This document shows positions 41,401-46,830 of a DNA stretch of 64,000 bases, piece by piece. Origin of the DNA: Siphonodentalium dalli (lineage: Eukaryota > Mollusca > Scaphopoda > Gadilida > Siphonodentaliidae); contig CP136061.1 in NCBI GenBank assembly GCA_032622095.1, positions 195,098,935 through 195,162,934 of the forward strand, read 5' to 3'. Positions within the stretch are counted from its first letter, which is position 1; every line of letters begins with the position of its first letter. A program made the translations under genes and the position numbers. The notes under the pieces are model-generated. The model did no database searches, had not been told where the DNA came from, and saw only the letters and a list, made by a program, of their open reading frames with translations.

Positions 41401-44311
41401 ATTTATACAGTTGGATGGGTGATAACCAATTTTGCTATTATTTGTTGTTTTTGTTGTTCATGTACCCACAGCACAATGCAACATCCATAATTCATTTAAT
41501 TGGCTTAAAGACATATTATGGACTTGTTCGAGTGCGATAAACTTATAAGTTAGTACTCAGACGCAATGGCAACCTGGAGAATGTACCATTCTACTAAGAT
41601 CACCTAAAATTTCAAATGAATCGACCATACCACTCCATAGAAAACATCGTTTGAACTACGCTCAATTGTAAATATTTACACCTCCATTCCGGACCAACAA
41701 TCGGCGATAAACTAACACAAACGATTTTGACATCTAGAGTCATTGCACTTACTTAATATATAAGAATGACGGTGTGTGTCGTCAATTTGGATTAATATTC
41801 GTAAAAAAAAAAAAAAAAAAACTTTTTATCACCCTTTTCGACTTGGCAATTTTTTTGCAATAGTTGTTTCTGTTTGTCATTCCAATCTGCGCTTTCAAGT
41901 TGTGGGGGGGGGGTCATCTTGTCTGTCAGTCTGTCACTTAATGTGGCTACCTTTTTTGTAGCCGGTGGGAGCTTGGTGGGGGTATCCTTAGTCCCTATGT
42001 ATCCTTAGTATCCTTAGGGACACTCACACATCTTGTTATTATTGATCCTGTTTTTCACAAATGAACCGATAGTGTGTAATGATAATATTTATTTTAGGTG
42101 GTTACGTTTAGGCTTGCTTGCCCATTGGACAGATATTATACCGCGAGCACTTGAAATGGTCAATGAACAAGGCAGGATGAAATTCACACGACCTCTATAT
42201 AGGTAATAAGCGTAAATTTGTTATATGCACAATTAAATTTGATGTGTGGGTTTACTAGCACAAAATACAGGTCAAGTTAGTATTCGGGTTCCGCCTGCCA
42301 ATTTTCACCAAGAGTTATAGCCTTTTTTGTTGCAATTTGCACTCAATTTTTGTTTCCAGATTATAACTTCAGTAAGTCTCAACTGAATGGAATGAAATTT
42401 GGAATGTGAGTTTACTAGCCCAAAAGAACTTGGGTTCTGTCTGCCAATTTTCACCAGAGTTATGGCCCTTTGTTGGAATTACCATGGGGATATTTGTCAC
42501 GCCCTATCAATGCTCTTGTTTCATGTGACATGGTAATTTGACAGGTAAAACAAAAGCCATAAGACCTAATATTTTGCTTTTATTGGAAATGGCTACTGCT
42601 ACATTGACCAATACTGTTGAGAGAAGAACTGCTGGTATATCATTCTTATTAATACCAGTACATTAGCATGAATTTAAAATGTATTCCAATGCAAGCCTGA
42701 ATTCAGTGTGTCTGTCATTTGCAGAATGAGTTCCCCAGACAGTGAATTTAGTGATGCTACCCCGCACAGTGGGCTAGCATCACCAAATTCACCCTCTGGG
42801 GAACTCATTCTGCTTAGGCCTCATCTTCTGGGAAGTATCTATAGTCTCAAATAAACATTGTTTTAGTTACTTTTTCCCTTCTGTTCAGTTTCTATATCCC
42901 CTAATTTGCAAAAGATAAATTGCATAATCGAGGTGACTAATGGGTGAACATCACCAACTTCAACTGGGGAACTTCAATCTGATCCTAGGTCTCCCATAGC
43001 TGTTGAAGCCTAAGCATAATGAGGTCTCCAGAGGGTGAATTTGGTGATGCTAGCCCACTATGCCGGATAGTGTCACTAAATTCACCCTTTGAGGACCTCA
43101 TTCTGCAAATGACAGACACAATATTTCCAGACTTGGTCCAATGGACCTTTCCACAGCTGTCAATAAAATAATTATTAGCAAAATCAGCAACTAAGCCAGT
43201 CGCTTGCTGCATTGAAAATTCTTTGTTCACCCTAATTTTGATATCCATGAATACTTTTAGTGTTAAATAGCCTAATTTCAAACAACTTTTTGGTTGTCAG
43301 ATCACAATGTACTGAAATGTACTCGATTTGTGTTGGAAATTAATCCATGATTATAACACTGTTTTTAGTTTTGCGTGACACTCATAATATTTTTCACAAT
43401 TAAAGATGGAAAGAAGGTATGTTCTCAGGTGTATCATAGCATACGGGTAGGCACTTTGAAACTAATTAAATTATTTCTGCAGATGCCTTGGCCCCTGGCA
43501 AACATAAATGCCTCTCACTTAAATGAAAGTGTGAGGAAACTACCATTAAAATCATACTGTTTACTCGAGCAGCCTTGAAAAGTTGTCAGGATCGATCCAT
43601 TTTCGTCATTCCCGTAGTCGTAAAGGACGGAAACTGCCAAATAAATGCAACACACATGATGCCAAATTACAGCACTGCACAATTCTTGTGTCTCATGCTT
43701 TCAACCCATCACTCAAAACGTCCGTGATTTTACTTTATTCTAAGGACCACAGCAATTTTATTAGTTGATTTATGAAAATCAATGAAAAAATCTCTAGATG
43801 GATGAGGGGGGGGGGGGGGGGGGGGGGAACTCAGGCAGGTCTTGACATACTGATTGGTAATTATTCCACATGATCACTGAATGCAAATCTCATGTATTCA
43901 CTTGAAATCATTTATTGAAAATAAAAATATATAAAACCAACAATTATTATCTCAATTAATCTCATTTTATCATGCTATTATGACTGAAAGATCGGTTTGA
44001 TCTTACAAAAACTGAACATCGTGGGCAAAATAATTATTTTTATTTTTCGGTAAAAACGTTGTCGGCTGGTTTGTAAACCAACTAATTAAATTGGTGTCGC
44101 TTAATTCAGATGCAGAAAACACAAATGATGTGATGCTTGCGACACCCTCTGTAAGGACCCTTAAAATTAATATGTTCACCTTTGCAGAGACATGTATGCC
44201 TGGGAAGAGGCACGACCACAAGCAATAGAGAATTTCCAGAAGCGACGGGCAGAAATGCATTGTACCACACAGTCACTAGTCGCCAAGGATCTACACCTCG
44301 GCACTGACTAA
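5325..44311 (+). CDS. LTA4H: Leukotriene A4 hydrolase / aminopeptidase, 12 C-terminal exons (5' part outside window)
   Basis: Joined exons: 5325-5482, 9023-9095, 10593-10733, 13133-13227, 14848-14962, 21432-21579, 24058-24161, 26596-26669, 32964-33114, 40224-40306, 42098-42202, 44188-44311. Phases fit throughout and give 456 residues plus TAA. LTA4H is a cytosolic M1-family zinc enzyme that hydrolyses the epoxide LTA4 to LTB4 and also trims N-terminal residues from peptides. Seen here, in visible-residue numbering: GGMEN 109-113, HEISH 136-140, NEGH with zinc-ligand Glu159, Asp218 and VPYEKGF Tyr226 (human Asp375 and Tyr383), and GRMKF with Arg407 and Lys409 (human Arg563 and Lys565), then the C-terminal helical domain. 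It matches LTA4H better than aminopeptidase B through [12 protein letters not shown] and the C-terminal RMKFTRPL. Human Tyr378 is Phe221 here. The missing first ~159 residues must be encoded upstream of position 1. Confidence 0.97.
5520..5775. mobile_element. piggyBac-like MITE 'H2' with two hairpins
   Basis: Left TTAA at 5516-5519, then CCCTTTCATAACGGAAGC; right end ...CAGTCATGGAAGGG then ttga (decayed TTAA). Two hairpins at about 5563-5636 and 5665-5731 use the CCAATGCATTC...TATATATG module, but the loop-proximal pairs are CTCCC/GGGAG instead of the CGACC/GGTCG seen in H1. Confidence 0.75.
6119..6379. mobile_element. TTAA-type MITE of the 'CCCTTTCTATACT' family (F3)
   Basis: Starts near ccctttcacccttctatact and ends agtatagaaatgg followed by TTAA (6380-6383). 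It contains the family phrases 'gttatctcataggaa(a)tgttca' and 'agaccattccaatgtat', shared with 13270-13500 and 35215-35418. The left end is partly decayed. Confidence 0.6.
6386..7711. other. LTA4H intron, no recognised feature
   Basis: AT-rich intron sequence. The left part of a 'GCACTCGC...CTTTAAA' repeat (compare 19870-19915) abuts 6100-6118. Nothing else is supported on either strand. Confidence 0.5.
7720..8916. mobile_element. Non-autonomous hAT element with exact 8-bp target duplication
   Basis: Terminal inverted repeats CAGGGTTGTCAA and TTGACAACCCTG. The direct repeat CACTAGAC flanks both sides (7712-7719 and 8917-8924), as expected for hAT transposases. Both subterminal regions are packed with GGTACCG / CGGTACC motifs. 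Open frames inside are short and unlike a transposase, so it must be mobilised in trans. Confidence 0.9.
9023..9095 (+). CDS. LTA4H: LTA4H exon b
   Basis: Acceptor ttactacag; donor gtatgt. The first base completes Arg53, followed by 24 codons ([20 protein letters not shown] and four more) matching human IGPRTLVWSEKEQVEKSAYEFSE. It ends at a codon boundary. It is 73 bases long and follows a 3.5-kb intron holding a hAT element and TTAA MITEs. Confidence 0.95.
9620..10060. repeat. Fragments of mollusc-type dispersed repeats
   Basis: gacttttttggtagagttatccccct and ggacttagaaattt match the 49325-50277 repeat type. gggggtatccttagtccc followed by gagtcacacctc recurs at 41975-42035. Noncoding. Confidence 0.5.
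10593..10733 (+). CDS. LTA4H: LTA4H exon c (GGMEN substrate-binding motif)
   Basis: Acceptor ctttgtttcag; donor gtaagc; 47 whole codons. It encodes residues 78-124 with [25 protein letters not shown] at 109-113 and [11 protein letters not shown], almost identical to vertebrate LTA4H. The Glu of GGMEN (human Glu271) binds the peptide N-terminus and is needed for both activities of the family. Confidence 0.97.
10734..11662. other. LTA4H intron, no recognised feature
   Basis: AT-rich sequence without a coding or repeat signal that I can support. Confidence 0.4.
11663..13114. mobile_element. 1.45-kb inverted-repeat element with internal degenerate tandem units
   Basis: Ends TATAAGGCCATCCATG...AATTAATTGTTTCTCAGGC (11663-11703) and the inverted match at 13074-13114, about 40 bp each. 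Inside, 12195-12960 starts with an AGCTCAAA...TTTGAGCT hairpin and repeats a degenerate unit of about 130-270 bp ('caccctac..gcc(g)cat(c)cctcat', 'accaaacttcatatgg', 'catggccaccagg..ccat'). Confidence 0.65.
13133..13227 (+). CDS. LTA4H: LTA4H exon d (HEISH zinc site)
   Basis: Acceptor tatattccag; donor gtaaac; exits in phase 2 inside a Trp codon. It encodes [20 protein letters not shown] and the following [12 protein letters not shown]. His136, Glu137 and His140 form the HExxH zinc and catalytic motif (human His295, Glu296, His299). The inverted end of an interspersed element stops about 18 bases before this exon. Confidence 0.97.
13270..13500. mobile_element. TTAA-type MITE 'F1'
   Basis: TTAA at 13266-13269 then CCCTTTCTATACTCATTG; right end AGTATAGAAAGGG then ctaa. 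It contains an internal inverted pair 'aaatgttcagataata / tatctgaacattt'. 231 bp, no coding capacity. Confidence 0.8.
13610..14390. repeat. Degenerate tandem repeat, about 5 units of 125-185 bp
   Basis: The phrase 'ggccagttagtctcattttatcattcaatatgact' recurs at about 13656, 13840, 13996 (short), 14122 (short) and 14289, each followed by 'actatcattggtgacaa'. Units vary by insertions. A C-run lies at 13791-13804. Confidence 0.7.
14392..14705. mobile_element. Partial MITE of the 'GATGGTCTATCTCTTCC' family (T1)
   Basis: The right end AGGAAGAGATAGACCATC is followed by tTTAA at about 14701; the body shares 'gacacctgtccggaaat' and 'catttccggacaggggtc'-type inverted blocks with 16219-18351 and 24190-24601. 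The left end is missing, so it is truncated. Confidence 0.65.
14848..14962 (+). CDS. LTA4H: LTA4H exon e (third zinc ligand)
   Basis: Acceptor cacttctag; donor gtgagt. It completes Trp156, then 38 codons starting [17 protein letters not shown]. Glu159 is the third zinc ligand (human Glu318). [17 protein letters not shown] aligns to human FGEKFRHFNALGGWGEL with one extra residue. Confidence 0.96.
14982..16214. mobile_element. TTAA-bounded composite element (F family) with internal duplications
   Basis: TTAA 14978-14981 then CCCTTTCTATTCTAG; right end ...TAAAAAGGG then TTAA 16215-16218. Inside, a 72-bp period duplication (about 15004-15140), then two ~470-bp copies (about 15145-15600 and 15603-16080) sharing 'ccaaatcatgctttctgatgat' and long internal inverted repeats around 'tcatattgga' and 'tgtacaagaaaaac'. 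The right terminus matches family F, but the central part is foreign to other F copies. Confidence 0.65.
16219..18351. mobile_element. TTAA-type MITE 'T2', interrupted by another TTAA element
   Basis: TTAA at 16215-16218 (shared with the previous element) and 18352-18355. Ends AGATGGTCTATCTCTTCC and GCGATAGACCATCT. The body is split by the insert at 16536-18283. Without the insert it would be about 380 bp. Confidence 0.8.
16536..18283. mobile_element. 1.75-kb TTAA element with repeated GATACATACGTTACC motif
   Basis: Ends GGCTCATTCTCATTTATGAT and its complement, about 31 bp matching, flanked by TTAA at 16532-16535 and 18284-18287. It is nested in MITE T2. The 15-mer GATACATACGTTACC or close variants occurs at about 16717, 16917, 17109, 17265, 17279, 17681 and inverted at 18069. 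No transposase-like frame. Confidence 0.8.
18356..19915. repeat. Intron with fragments of several MITE families
   Basis: 18884-19140 holds decayed F-type pieces ('agaatg..ggtctcttattcatttggagggg'). 19340-19430 has ccgattcgattcgg / gattcgaatcgattgg inverted motifs. The 'acatttacccactgcgagtgcc' end at 19870-19915 is inverted relative to 24602-24630. No coding signal. Confidence 0.45.
20040..20176. mobile_element. Right half of an H-family MITE (H3)
   Basis: A single clear hairpin (gccagtgtattctcttat ... ataagagaatgcactggc) and the right terminus GCTCCCATCATGAAAGGG followed by TTAA at 20177-20180. The left half is decayed ('aatataagagaatgctttgg' near 20010). Confidence 0.65.
20262..20455. mobile_element. 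TTAA-type MITE 'F5' variant
   Basis: TTAA at 20258-20261 and 20456-20459. Left end CTCTTTGAGAAC; right end ...CAGTAATCAAACGG. The middle carries 'agggatgttt..atctg(t)..ctgaacatccct' and 'agaccattccattg', as in the F family. Confidence 0.65.
20486..20560. repeat. 25-bp tandem repeat, 3 copies
   Basis: agacgtgatgtcctgaatgt plus agaac repeated three times without change (starts 20486, 20511, 20536). Confidence 0.95.
20674..20844 (+). pseudogene. Coding-like 56-codon stretch of unknown origin
   Basis: After ...catgaccag an open frame reads [20 protein letters not shown] then [20 protein letters not shown] and on to TAG at 20842. The composition is protein-like (helical, few Asn/Lys runs) and the local DNA is less AT-rich than its surroundings. 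It does not fit LTA4H, and no donor site lies in frame near its end. It may be a captured or decayed exon; I do not recognise the family. Confidence 0.25.
20950..21260. mobile_element. Partial double-hairpin MITE (P2)
   Basis: Left part with GTGTCATTTGCAGAATGAGG and a hairpin (20975-21070), then the conserved middle ('ctatatccccaaattggcaaa', 'gtacatcacaatattca'). The right hairpin is missing. It matches P1 in the opposite internal order. Confidence 0.6.
21432..21579 (+). CDS. LTA4H: LTA4H exon f (active-site Tyr)
   Basis: Acceptor gttaatgcag; donor gtagga; 49 codons plus one base. It encodes residues 195-243, including [20 protein letters not shown]. Asp218 (human Asp375, needed for epoxide hydrolysis) and Tyr226 (human Tyr383, proton donor) are kept. 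Phe221 sits where human has Tyr378, the residue that LTA4 attacks covalently during suicide inactivation. It follows the longest early intron (6.5 kb). Confidence 0.96.
21824..21897. repeat. 37-bp direct duplication
   Basis: cttgatggagggtgctaaca and the following agatagagttctccc occur at 21824 and 21861. Confidence 0.9.
21963..24030. repeat. Minisatellite A, 32-bp period, about 64 copies
   Basis: The unit combines gacacatttaaatcaccc and aatcaagcatcaat. Variants alternate AAGCATC/AAACATC, CAATGAC/CACTGAC and ACACATT/ACACGTT; a few units are 31 bp (AATAAACATC). Multi-unit variants recur (for example the 'acataaat...gatacattt...aataaacatc' block at about 22643, 22993 and 23183), showing higher-order amplification. 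It fills most of LTA4H intron f/g. Confidence 0.98.
24058..24161 (+). CDS. LTA4H: LTA4H exon g
   Basis: Acceptor gtttttgcag; donor gttagt. It completes Asp244, then 34 codons ending [17 protein letters not shown], matching human SITTDDWKDFLYSYFKDK. The acceptor is only about 30 bases after the end of a 2-kb minisatellite, so the polypyrimidine tract is almost the only unique intron sequence upstream. Confidence 0.95.
24190..24601. mobile_element. MITE of the T family (T3)
   Basis: Left 'ggattatctcttcctatat', internal 'gagtcgaagacacctgtccg', inverted block 'catttccggataggggtct', right 'aggaagagatagacc'. It closely matches T1 and T2. Terminal TTAA is not intact. Confidence 0.7.
24602..25055. 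mobile_element. MITE with GGCACTCGCAGTGGGTAAA-type inverted ends
   Basis: Left ccaaggcactcgcagtgggt and right acccactttgaacgccttg form inverted ends joined by an AT-rich body. Single ends of the same type lie at 6090-6125 and 19870-19915. Confidence 0.6.
25086..25340. mobile_element. piggyBac-like MITE 'H4' with two hairpins
   Basis: TTAA 25082-25085 then CCCTTTCATGACGGGAGC; right end ..CCAGTCATGGAAGG is decayed. Hairpins at about 25130-25195 and 25228-25296 use the CTCCC/GGGAG loop type. Confidence 0.75.
25440..26240. repeat. Degenerate ~200-bp subrepeats hosting MITE H5
   Basis: Blocks repeat 'aatctaatggtgtggttt', 'ttccaaagtgacaccatt' and 'catctccatgat'. They are interrupted at 25845-26074 by H5. 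Confidence 0.6.
25845..26074. mobile_element. piggyBac-like MITE 'H5' (single hairpin, third terminal type)
   Basis: TTAA at 25841-25844 and 26075-26078; perfect 16-bp inverted ends CCCTTTGAGTGCCAGG. It holds one H1-type hairpin (25890-25959, CGACC/GGTCG loop). The spacer is T-rich. The ends differ from H1 and H2 beyond CCCTTT. Confidence 0.88.
26596..26669 (+). CDS. LTA4H: LTA4H exon h
   Basis: Acceptor tttctctatag; donor gtttgt (non-consensus at +3 to +5). 24 codons plus two bases: [20 protein letters not shown] followed by PYKP, matching human VDVLNQVDWNAWLYSPGLPPIKP. It joins the catalytic and C-terminal helical domains. Confidence 0.94.
26922..30407. repeat. Minisatellite B, 32-bp period, about 109 copies
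   Basis: The unit combines ttcaatgatgccacc and aaataattcactgcctg. The main variable site is GCCACC/GCTGTC/GCCGCC/GCCTCC and the junction is CTGTTCAA/CTGTACAA/CTGAACAA/CTGCTCAA. Rare variants (CACTACC at 28097 and 28641; GTTGTC at 28177 and 28721) recur 544 bp apart, i.e. a 17-unit block was duplicated. It continues at 32379-32520 beyond an inserted element. Confidence 0.98.
30408..32375. mobile_element. Non-autonomous PIF/Harbinger-like element inside minisatellite B
   Basis: Perfect 48-bp inverted ends (30407-30454 and 32329-32376), starting GGGCCTATACTATAGATT. A 3-bp direct repeat CTG flanks it (30405-30407 and 32376-32378); removing the element and one CTG restores an intact array junction. 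A 3-bp CWG/TWA-type duplication is typical of PIF/Harbinger; this assignment is inference. Short TACTATRGA motifs repeat near both ends. Frames are below 95 codons with no DDE transposase seen. Confidence 0.88.
32379..32520. repeat. Minisatellite B, distal remnant (about 4.4 copies)
   Basis: The same 32-bp unit in the same orientation and phase as 26922-30407, separated from it by the Harbinger-like insertion. It includes the variant CACTGCATG. Confidence 0.97.
32964..33114 (+). CDS. LTA4H: LTA4H exon i
   Basis: Acceptor tttctattttag; donor gtgtgt; one base completing Ser303, then 50 codons. [20 protein letters not shown] and [20 protein letters not shown] align to human YDMTLTNACIALSQRWITAK and DDLNSFNATDLKDLSSHQLN. 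This is the start of the armadillo-like C-terminal domain. The upstream intron (6.3 kb) is mostly minisatellite plus a Harbinger-like element. Confidence 0.95.
34083..34974. mobile_element. pogo/Tigger-like non-autonomous element
   Basis: Left GTAAAACCTCTCCAAACTGG; right ...TTTTGGAGAGGTTTTACTG followed by TA. Internal 'ctctataccgaacaaattgtccggtccc' and 'ctctattccgaacatcgga' are shared with 62563-63060. Ends of this type with a TA target are known for pogo-like elements. The left first bases are disturbed (cagtatgg). Confidence 0.7.
35215..35418. mobile_element. TTAA-type MITE 'F2'
   Basis: TTAA at 35211-35214 and 35419-35422; ends CGCTTTCTATTCTAAATG and ...TAGTATATAAAGGG. It contains 'aaatgttcagataata' and 'tctattattaggatggagggg', typical of F. 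Confidence 0.75.
35525..36480. repeat. Two adjoining mollusc-type repeats with (CCGT)n and a T-run
   Basis: 35525-35900: 'tatacccccatgatcgaagg...ggtatactggatt' type, with 'gttggatctcaatgaaatttggtatggatg' phrases. 35901-36450: AGCTCACCTGAGACGAAGTC / ctccggtggagct start, (CCGT)n at 35945-36010, then three rough copies of 'tcaggcc(t/g)atttagct..atttggtatgg...ggtcactgggtcaaatag'. T-run at 36458-36486. Confidence 0.7.
36684..37441. repeat. 379-bp tandem duplication, nearly identical copies
   Basis: 36684-37062 and 37063-37441 appear the same except for one noticed change (t at 36804, c at 37183). Each begins gccgccctgcacccactgca. The duplicated block includes the left hairpin of MITE P3, so one half-hairpin is repeated. 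Confidence 0.9.
36960..37775. mobile_element. Double-hairpin MITE 'P3' disrupted by the tandem duplication
   Basis: Left hairpin start TTTGCAGAATGAGGTCCCC (36983 and again 37362), middle 'gatgaggcc..tctccc' block, right hairpin 37650-37745, right terminus CAGGCTTG (37768-37775). Confidence 0.65.
37846..38720. repeat. Degenerate mollusc-type repeat
   Basis: gggggggtatattggatt start, then three to four rough units of 'atttagctt..tttggtatgga..ggtcctttggtga', 'cagatttgttcaaat' and 'gggccataactcttt', as in 36000-36450. Noncoding. Confidence 0.6.
38721..40223. other. LTA4H intron, mostly unassigned
   Basis: 39230-39310 is a short copy of the 'tatttgtttatctgaaaatgttg' repeat. 39765-40090 is a dispersed repeat beginning ttttgtccccaggggactat with two rough subunits ('aatgagttggttgccacaatat'). 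'gccaccgtttcgggggacactgtggtcggc' at 40155 recurs at 47355. No further gene seen. Confidence 0.5.
40224..40306 (+). CDS. LTA4H: LTA4H exon j
   Basis: Acceptor ttctattttcag; donor gttagt; 27 codons plus two bases. It encodes [20 protein letters not shown] and then KNSEIRY; human has PLPLGHIKRMQEVYNFNAINNSEIRFR. The seven residues KNSEIRY place it securely. It follows a 7.1-kb intron. Confidence 0.94.
40520..40763. mobile_element. piggyBac-like MITE 'H6' with two hairpins
   Basis: Hairpins at 40563-40634 and about 40660-40722; right terminus GTTCCTGTCATGAAGGG then TTAA 40764-40767; the left end is decayed ('ctggagcttcctgaaattttg'). Confidence 0.7.
40960..41115. mobile_element. Decayed H-family MITE fragment (H7)
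   Basis: Half hairpins 'catgctatgggagattcacatatattacagaatacattgg' and 'gccagtttatcctcttatatatgtgaggctc..cacatataagagaatgcactggcacagggtc'. Terminal TTAA is lost. Confidence 0.55.
41508..41800. repeat. Dispersed repeat, second copy of 3020-3300
   Basis: Shares agaaaacatcgtttgaacta, ctcaattgtaaa and aacacaaacgatttt with the segment inside the 3-kb element. It ends at an A-run (41801-41820). Confidence 0.6.
42098..42202 (+). CDS. LTA4H: LTA4H exon k (substrate carboxylate-binding Arg/Lys)
   Basis: Acceptor atttattttag; donor gtaata. It encodes [20 protein letters not shown] and then [14 protein letters not shown]. Arg407 and Lys409 match human Arg563 and Lys565, which bind the carboxylate of LTA4 and of peptide substrates. 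Their presence argues that both activities could be retained. Confidence 0.96.
42692..43135. mobile_element. Double-hairpin MITE 'P4' (best-preserved copy)
   Basis: Ends CAAGCCTG and CAGACTTG; flanks ttccaatg (42684-42691) and gtccaatg (43136-43143), a 7-8 bp duplication. Two long hairpins, about 42725-42812 and 43018-43107, each with arms of about 40 bp around CCAGAGGGTGAATTTGGTGA, enclose a conserved ~190-bp middle. 444 bp in total. Confidence 0.8.
43136..44187. other. LTA4H last intron, unassigned, with a G-run
   Basis: No supported gene. A G-run lies at 43806-43827. AT-rich otherwise. Confidence 0.4.
44188..44311 (+). CDS. LTA4H: LTA4H last coding exon
   Basis: Acceptor acctttgcag. It completes Arg416, then 40 codons ([40 protein letters not shown]) and TAA at 44309-44311. 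Human ends ...HKASMHPVTAMLVGKDLKVD, so the C-terminus is of normal length. Confidence 0.96.
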
Positions 44312-44400
44312 GCATGCTGTGGACATTCCAGATACCAGTGATATATGATACCAATGATATGATATCATCAATAATAAAAGTCTGTGTTATCAGGCAATTT
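44312..44400 (+). terminator. LTA4H short 3' UTR with poly(A) signal
   Basis: AATAAA lies at 44373-44378, 62 bases after the stop codon, followed by the T/G-rich stretch tctgtgtt. This gives a compact 3' UTR if used; cleavage would fall near 44390-44400. No transcript evidence is available here. Confidence 0.65.
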
Positions 44401-44633
44401 TGTCACACAAGTTTTGATATGATAGGGTAGCTTTTTATATTCATTTTATTTTGTGTAGGTCGGAATTAGAACATTGAGTGATATTTATTGATGGTTTAAC
44501 TTCACAAATTGTGACGTAGATTCAGCCATTATACAAATATTAACATTGTTTATTTTGACGGTAATTATTTGTCATTATTAATTAGATATCAATTTTTTGT
44601 CTTGAAATACCTATTATCGACATCGGCTGATAT

Positions 44634-44698
44634 TAGTCCAAACTCAGCTGATAACCCACTAAGCTCGGCTGATAACCCACTAAACTCGGCTGATATCA
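44634..44698. repeat. 21-bp tandem repeat, about 3 copies
   Basis: ctcagctgataacccactaa repeated with g/a changes ('ctcggctgataacccacta'). Located just downstream of LTA4H. Confidence 0.85.
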
Positions 44699-45084
44699 GT
44701 TGTGACTTGTTTAGATTCAAGGGCGAGTGCATTCAGTTAATTGGACAAGGTGACAGTTGGCACATTTCAAAGACATAGTGCCACCTTTCTTGTAGAAATA
44801 TACAACGACGTCACCATAAGTTCAAAGCTGCAGTGCCACCAATTTGTAGAATATACAATGACCCGAAGAGTAACCATGTCACATCATCAAATGAACTGCT
44901 GACTGTTTGCAACATACATTAGTAGTACTCATGTTGTCCGAATCTCTTTGATATGCAATCAACGGTTGTTAAACAGTCGGTTGTAGATTAAACTGTGTAA
45001 AACAAACATGGTATTCAATAATACCCGGAATTTTCCGAAGTCCGAAATAAATAACGCAGATTAATTGACGACGGAAATGGTAAT

Positions 45085-45142
45085 CGATTATCGGCTTTAT
45101 CAACGGTTCATCCATTATACGATTAATCGTGGCACCCCTAGT
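45085..45142. mobile_element. Solo hAT-like terminus
   Basis: ...attatacgattaatcgtggcacccctag ends with the inverted form of CTAGGGGTGCCACGATTAAT, a common hAT end type. The matching left end was not found nearby. Confidence 0.5.
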
Positions 45143-45859
45143 TCAGGTGACCACCAGAGCCCTTAAGTTTGGTTTCCAAGGCTCCTATGCTTTTAGTTTT
45201 CATCTCTAATTCAAGTTTCTGCAAGAATGAAGTTTAGAGATGGCGAAAAAAAAATGGCCAAAAGAATTTCCGGGCTGACTCAGGCCCAGACGAGAAAAGT
45301 AGCTGTTACATGTAACTTACTTTTAAATTTGAGTCTTGTTTACTGTTTTGTTTTACTTTTTATTCATGGTTATTTCCCTCACAATAGTTGGAACTCATAT
45401 CATACATATGTATACAAAATACACTTATCACTGCTTTTGAATGATCTGAATAGAAAAATGTATAAAAGTGCTCATTGAAATTTGTCTCTACTAATTTCTA
45501 TATTTATTATTTATGCACAATCTTTTACAAATAAATAATTGATTGATATCGTTTTCTCTTATTCATCATAATCACACTTCATCTGCTTCCTTCTCAACAA
45601 TGCCCCAATTAAAAGGGTCCTGTGAATATCTTATCTTCTCTCCCATCGAATTGAATTATGAAATTTTTAACTCATATTGAATGCTTTACTTTCCGGCCAT
45701 GGAAAAATGACATCTCATTTTCTTTTATGTGTGGATGTGGAAAGTCATGATTTTTTCAACAACAATCAATTTACTGACACATTTTATATCAAGCTGTTAA
45801 AAATATTTGAGTATCTAAATGACGGTGTCTTTGATATTTTCACCACCCCATGTTGTTAA

Positions 45860-46345
45860 AAAGATGGTCTATCTCTTCCTAAATATGTTGTATATAGTTT
45901 TTGGGGTATAAAATAATAGATATCAGTCAAAGATACCTGTCCGGAAATGCTTCTGTCAATTAACCATTCAATGGAGCTTCCTGTAATTTTGCATAAACCC
46001 TGTCTGGGGAGCCTCGGATATATAAGAGAATACATTGGCCAAAAAATTTACCTTGTCTTGTAAGCCATTGCATTCTCTTATATATGCGAGGCTCCCTATG
46101 AGAGACTCACATATATAAGAGAATGCACTGGCACAGGGTCCTTAATGCTGCACCAGCATAGCTCCCGTCATGAAATTGTTAATATTAATTTTATATAAAT
46201 ATTTTCTTTTATGATGTGTTTATCAATTGGGACAATTTTTCGATACTATTTTTCGAATTTTTAGATAGAGTTATCCCACAAAAATTTGATATATATAATC
46301 AATATAATTATAAAACTATATAACAGAGATAGACCATCTTATAGT
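45860..46345. mobile_element. T-family MITE (T4) with H-family MITE inserted
   Basis: TTAA 45856-45859, then AAAGATGGTCTATCTCTTCC; right end ATAACAGAGATAGACCATCT. Between them lies an H-type insert (about 45963-46184) with 'gagcctcggatatataagag', a full hairpin at 46063-46132 and terminus CTCCCGTCATGAAATTG then TTAA. Confidence 0.7.
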
Positions 46346-46388
46346 GTATTTTATAATAACATGCCCTATCACATGACACATACCAATG

Positions 46389-46830
46389 CAAGCCTGCAAA
46401 GAGTGTGTCTGTCATTTGCAGAATGAGTCCGCAGAGGGTGAATTTAGTGACGCTATCCCACACGGAGGGCTAGCATCACTAAATTCACCCTTTGGGAAAT
46501 CTCATTCTGATTAGGCCCTAACTACTATGGGAGACCTAGGATCAGATTGAATTTCCCCAGTTGAAGTTGGTGATGTTCACCCATTTATCACCTCGATTAT
46601 GCATTTTATCTTTTGCAAATTAGGGGATACAGAAACTCCCGGAAGGGAAAAATAAACTAAAAACAATGTTAGTTTCAGACTATAGATATTTCCCAGAAGA
46701 TGAGGCCTAATCAGAATGAGGTCCCCCAGAGGGTGAATCTGGTGATGCTAGCCACTACGGGATACCATCACTAATTTTACCCTCTGGGGACATCATTATG
46801 CAAATGGCAGACACACAATTTGCAGGCTTG
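46389..46830. mobile_element. Double-hairpin MITE 'P5'
   Basis: Ends CAAGCCTG and CAGGCTTG; flanks taccaatg and accaagtg (imperfect duplication). Two hairpins (about 46425-46508 and 46715-46800) and the same middle as P4, in the opposite orientation. Confidence 0.78.

Noticed and set aside
45227-45478. 83-codon frame downstream of LTA4H as a small membrane protein
   Set aside because: Although it has a hydrophobic stretch, there is no splice, homology or context support, and it follows a solo hAT end.
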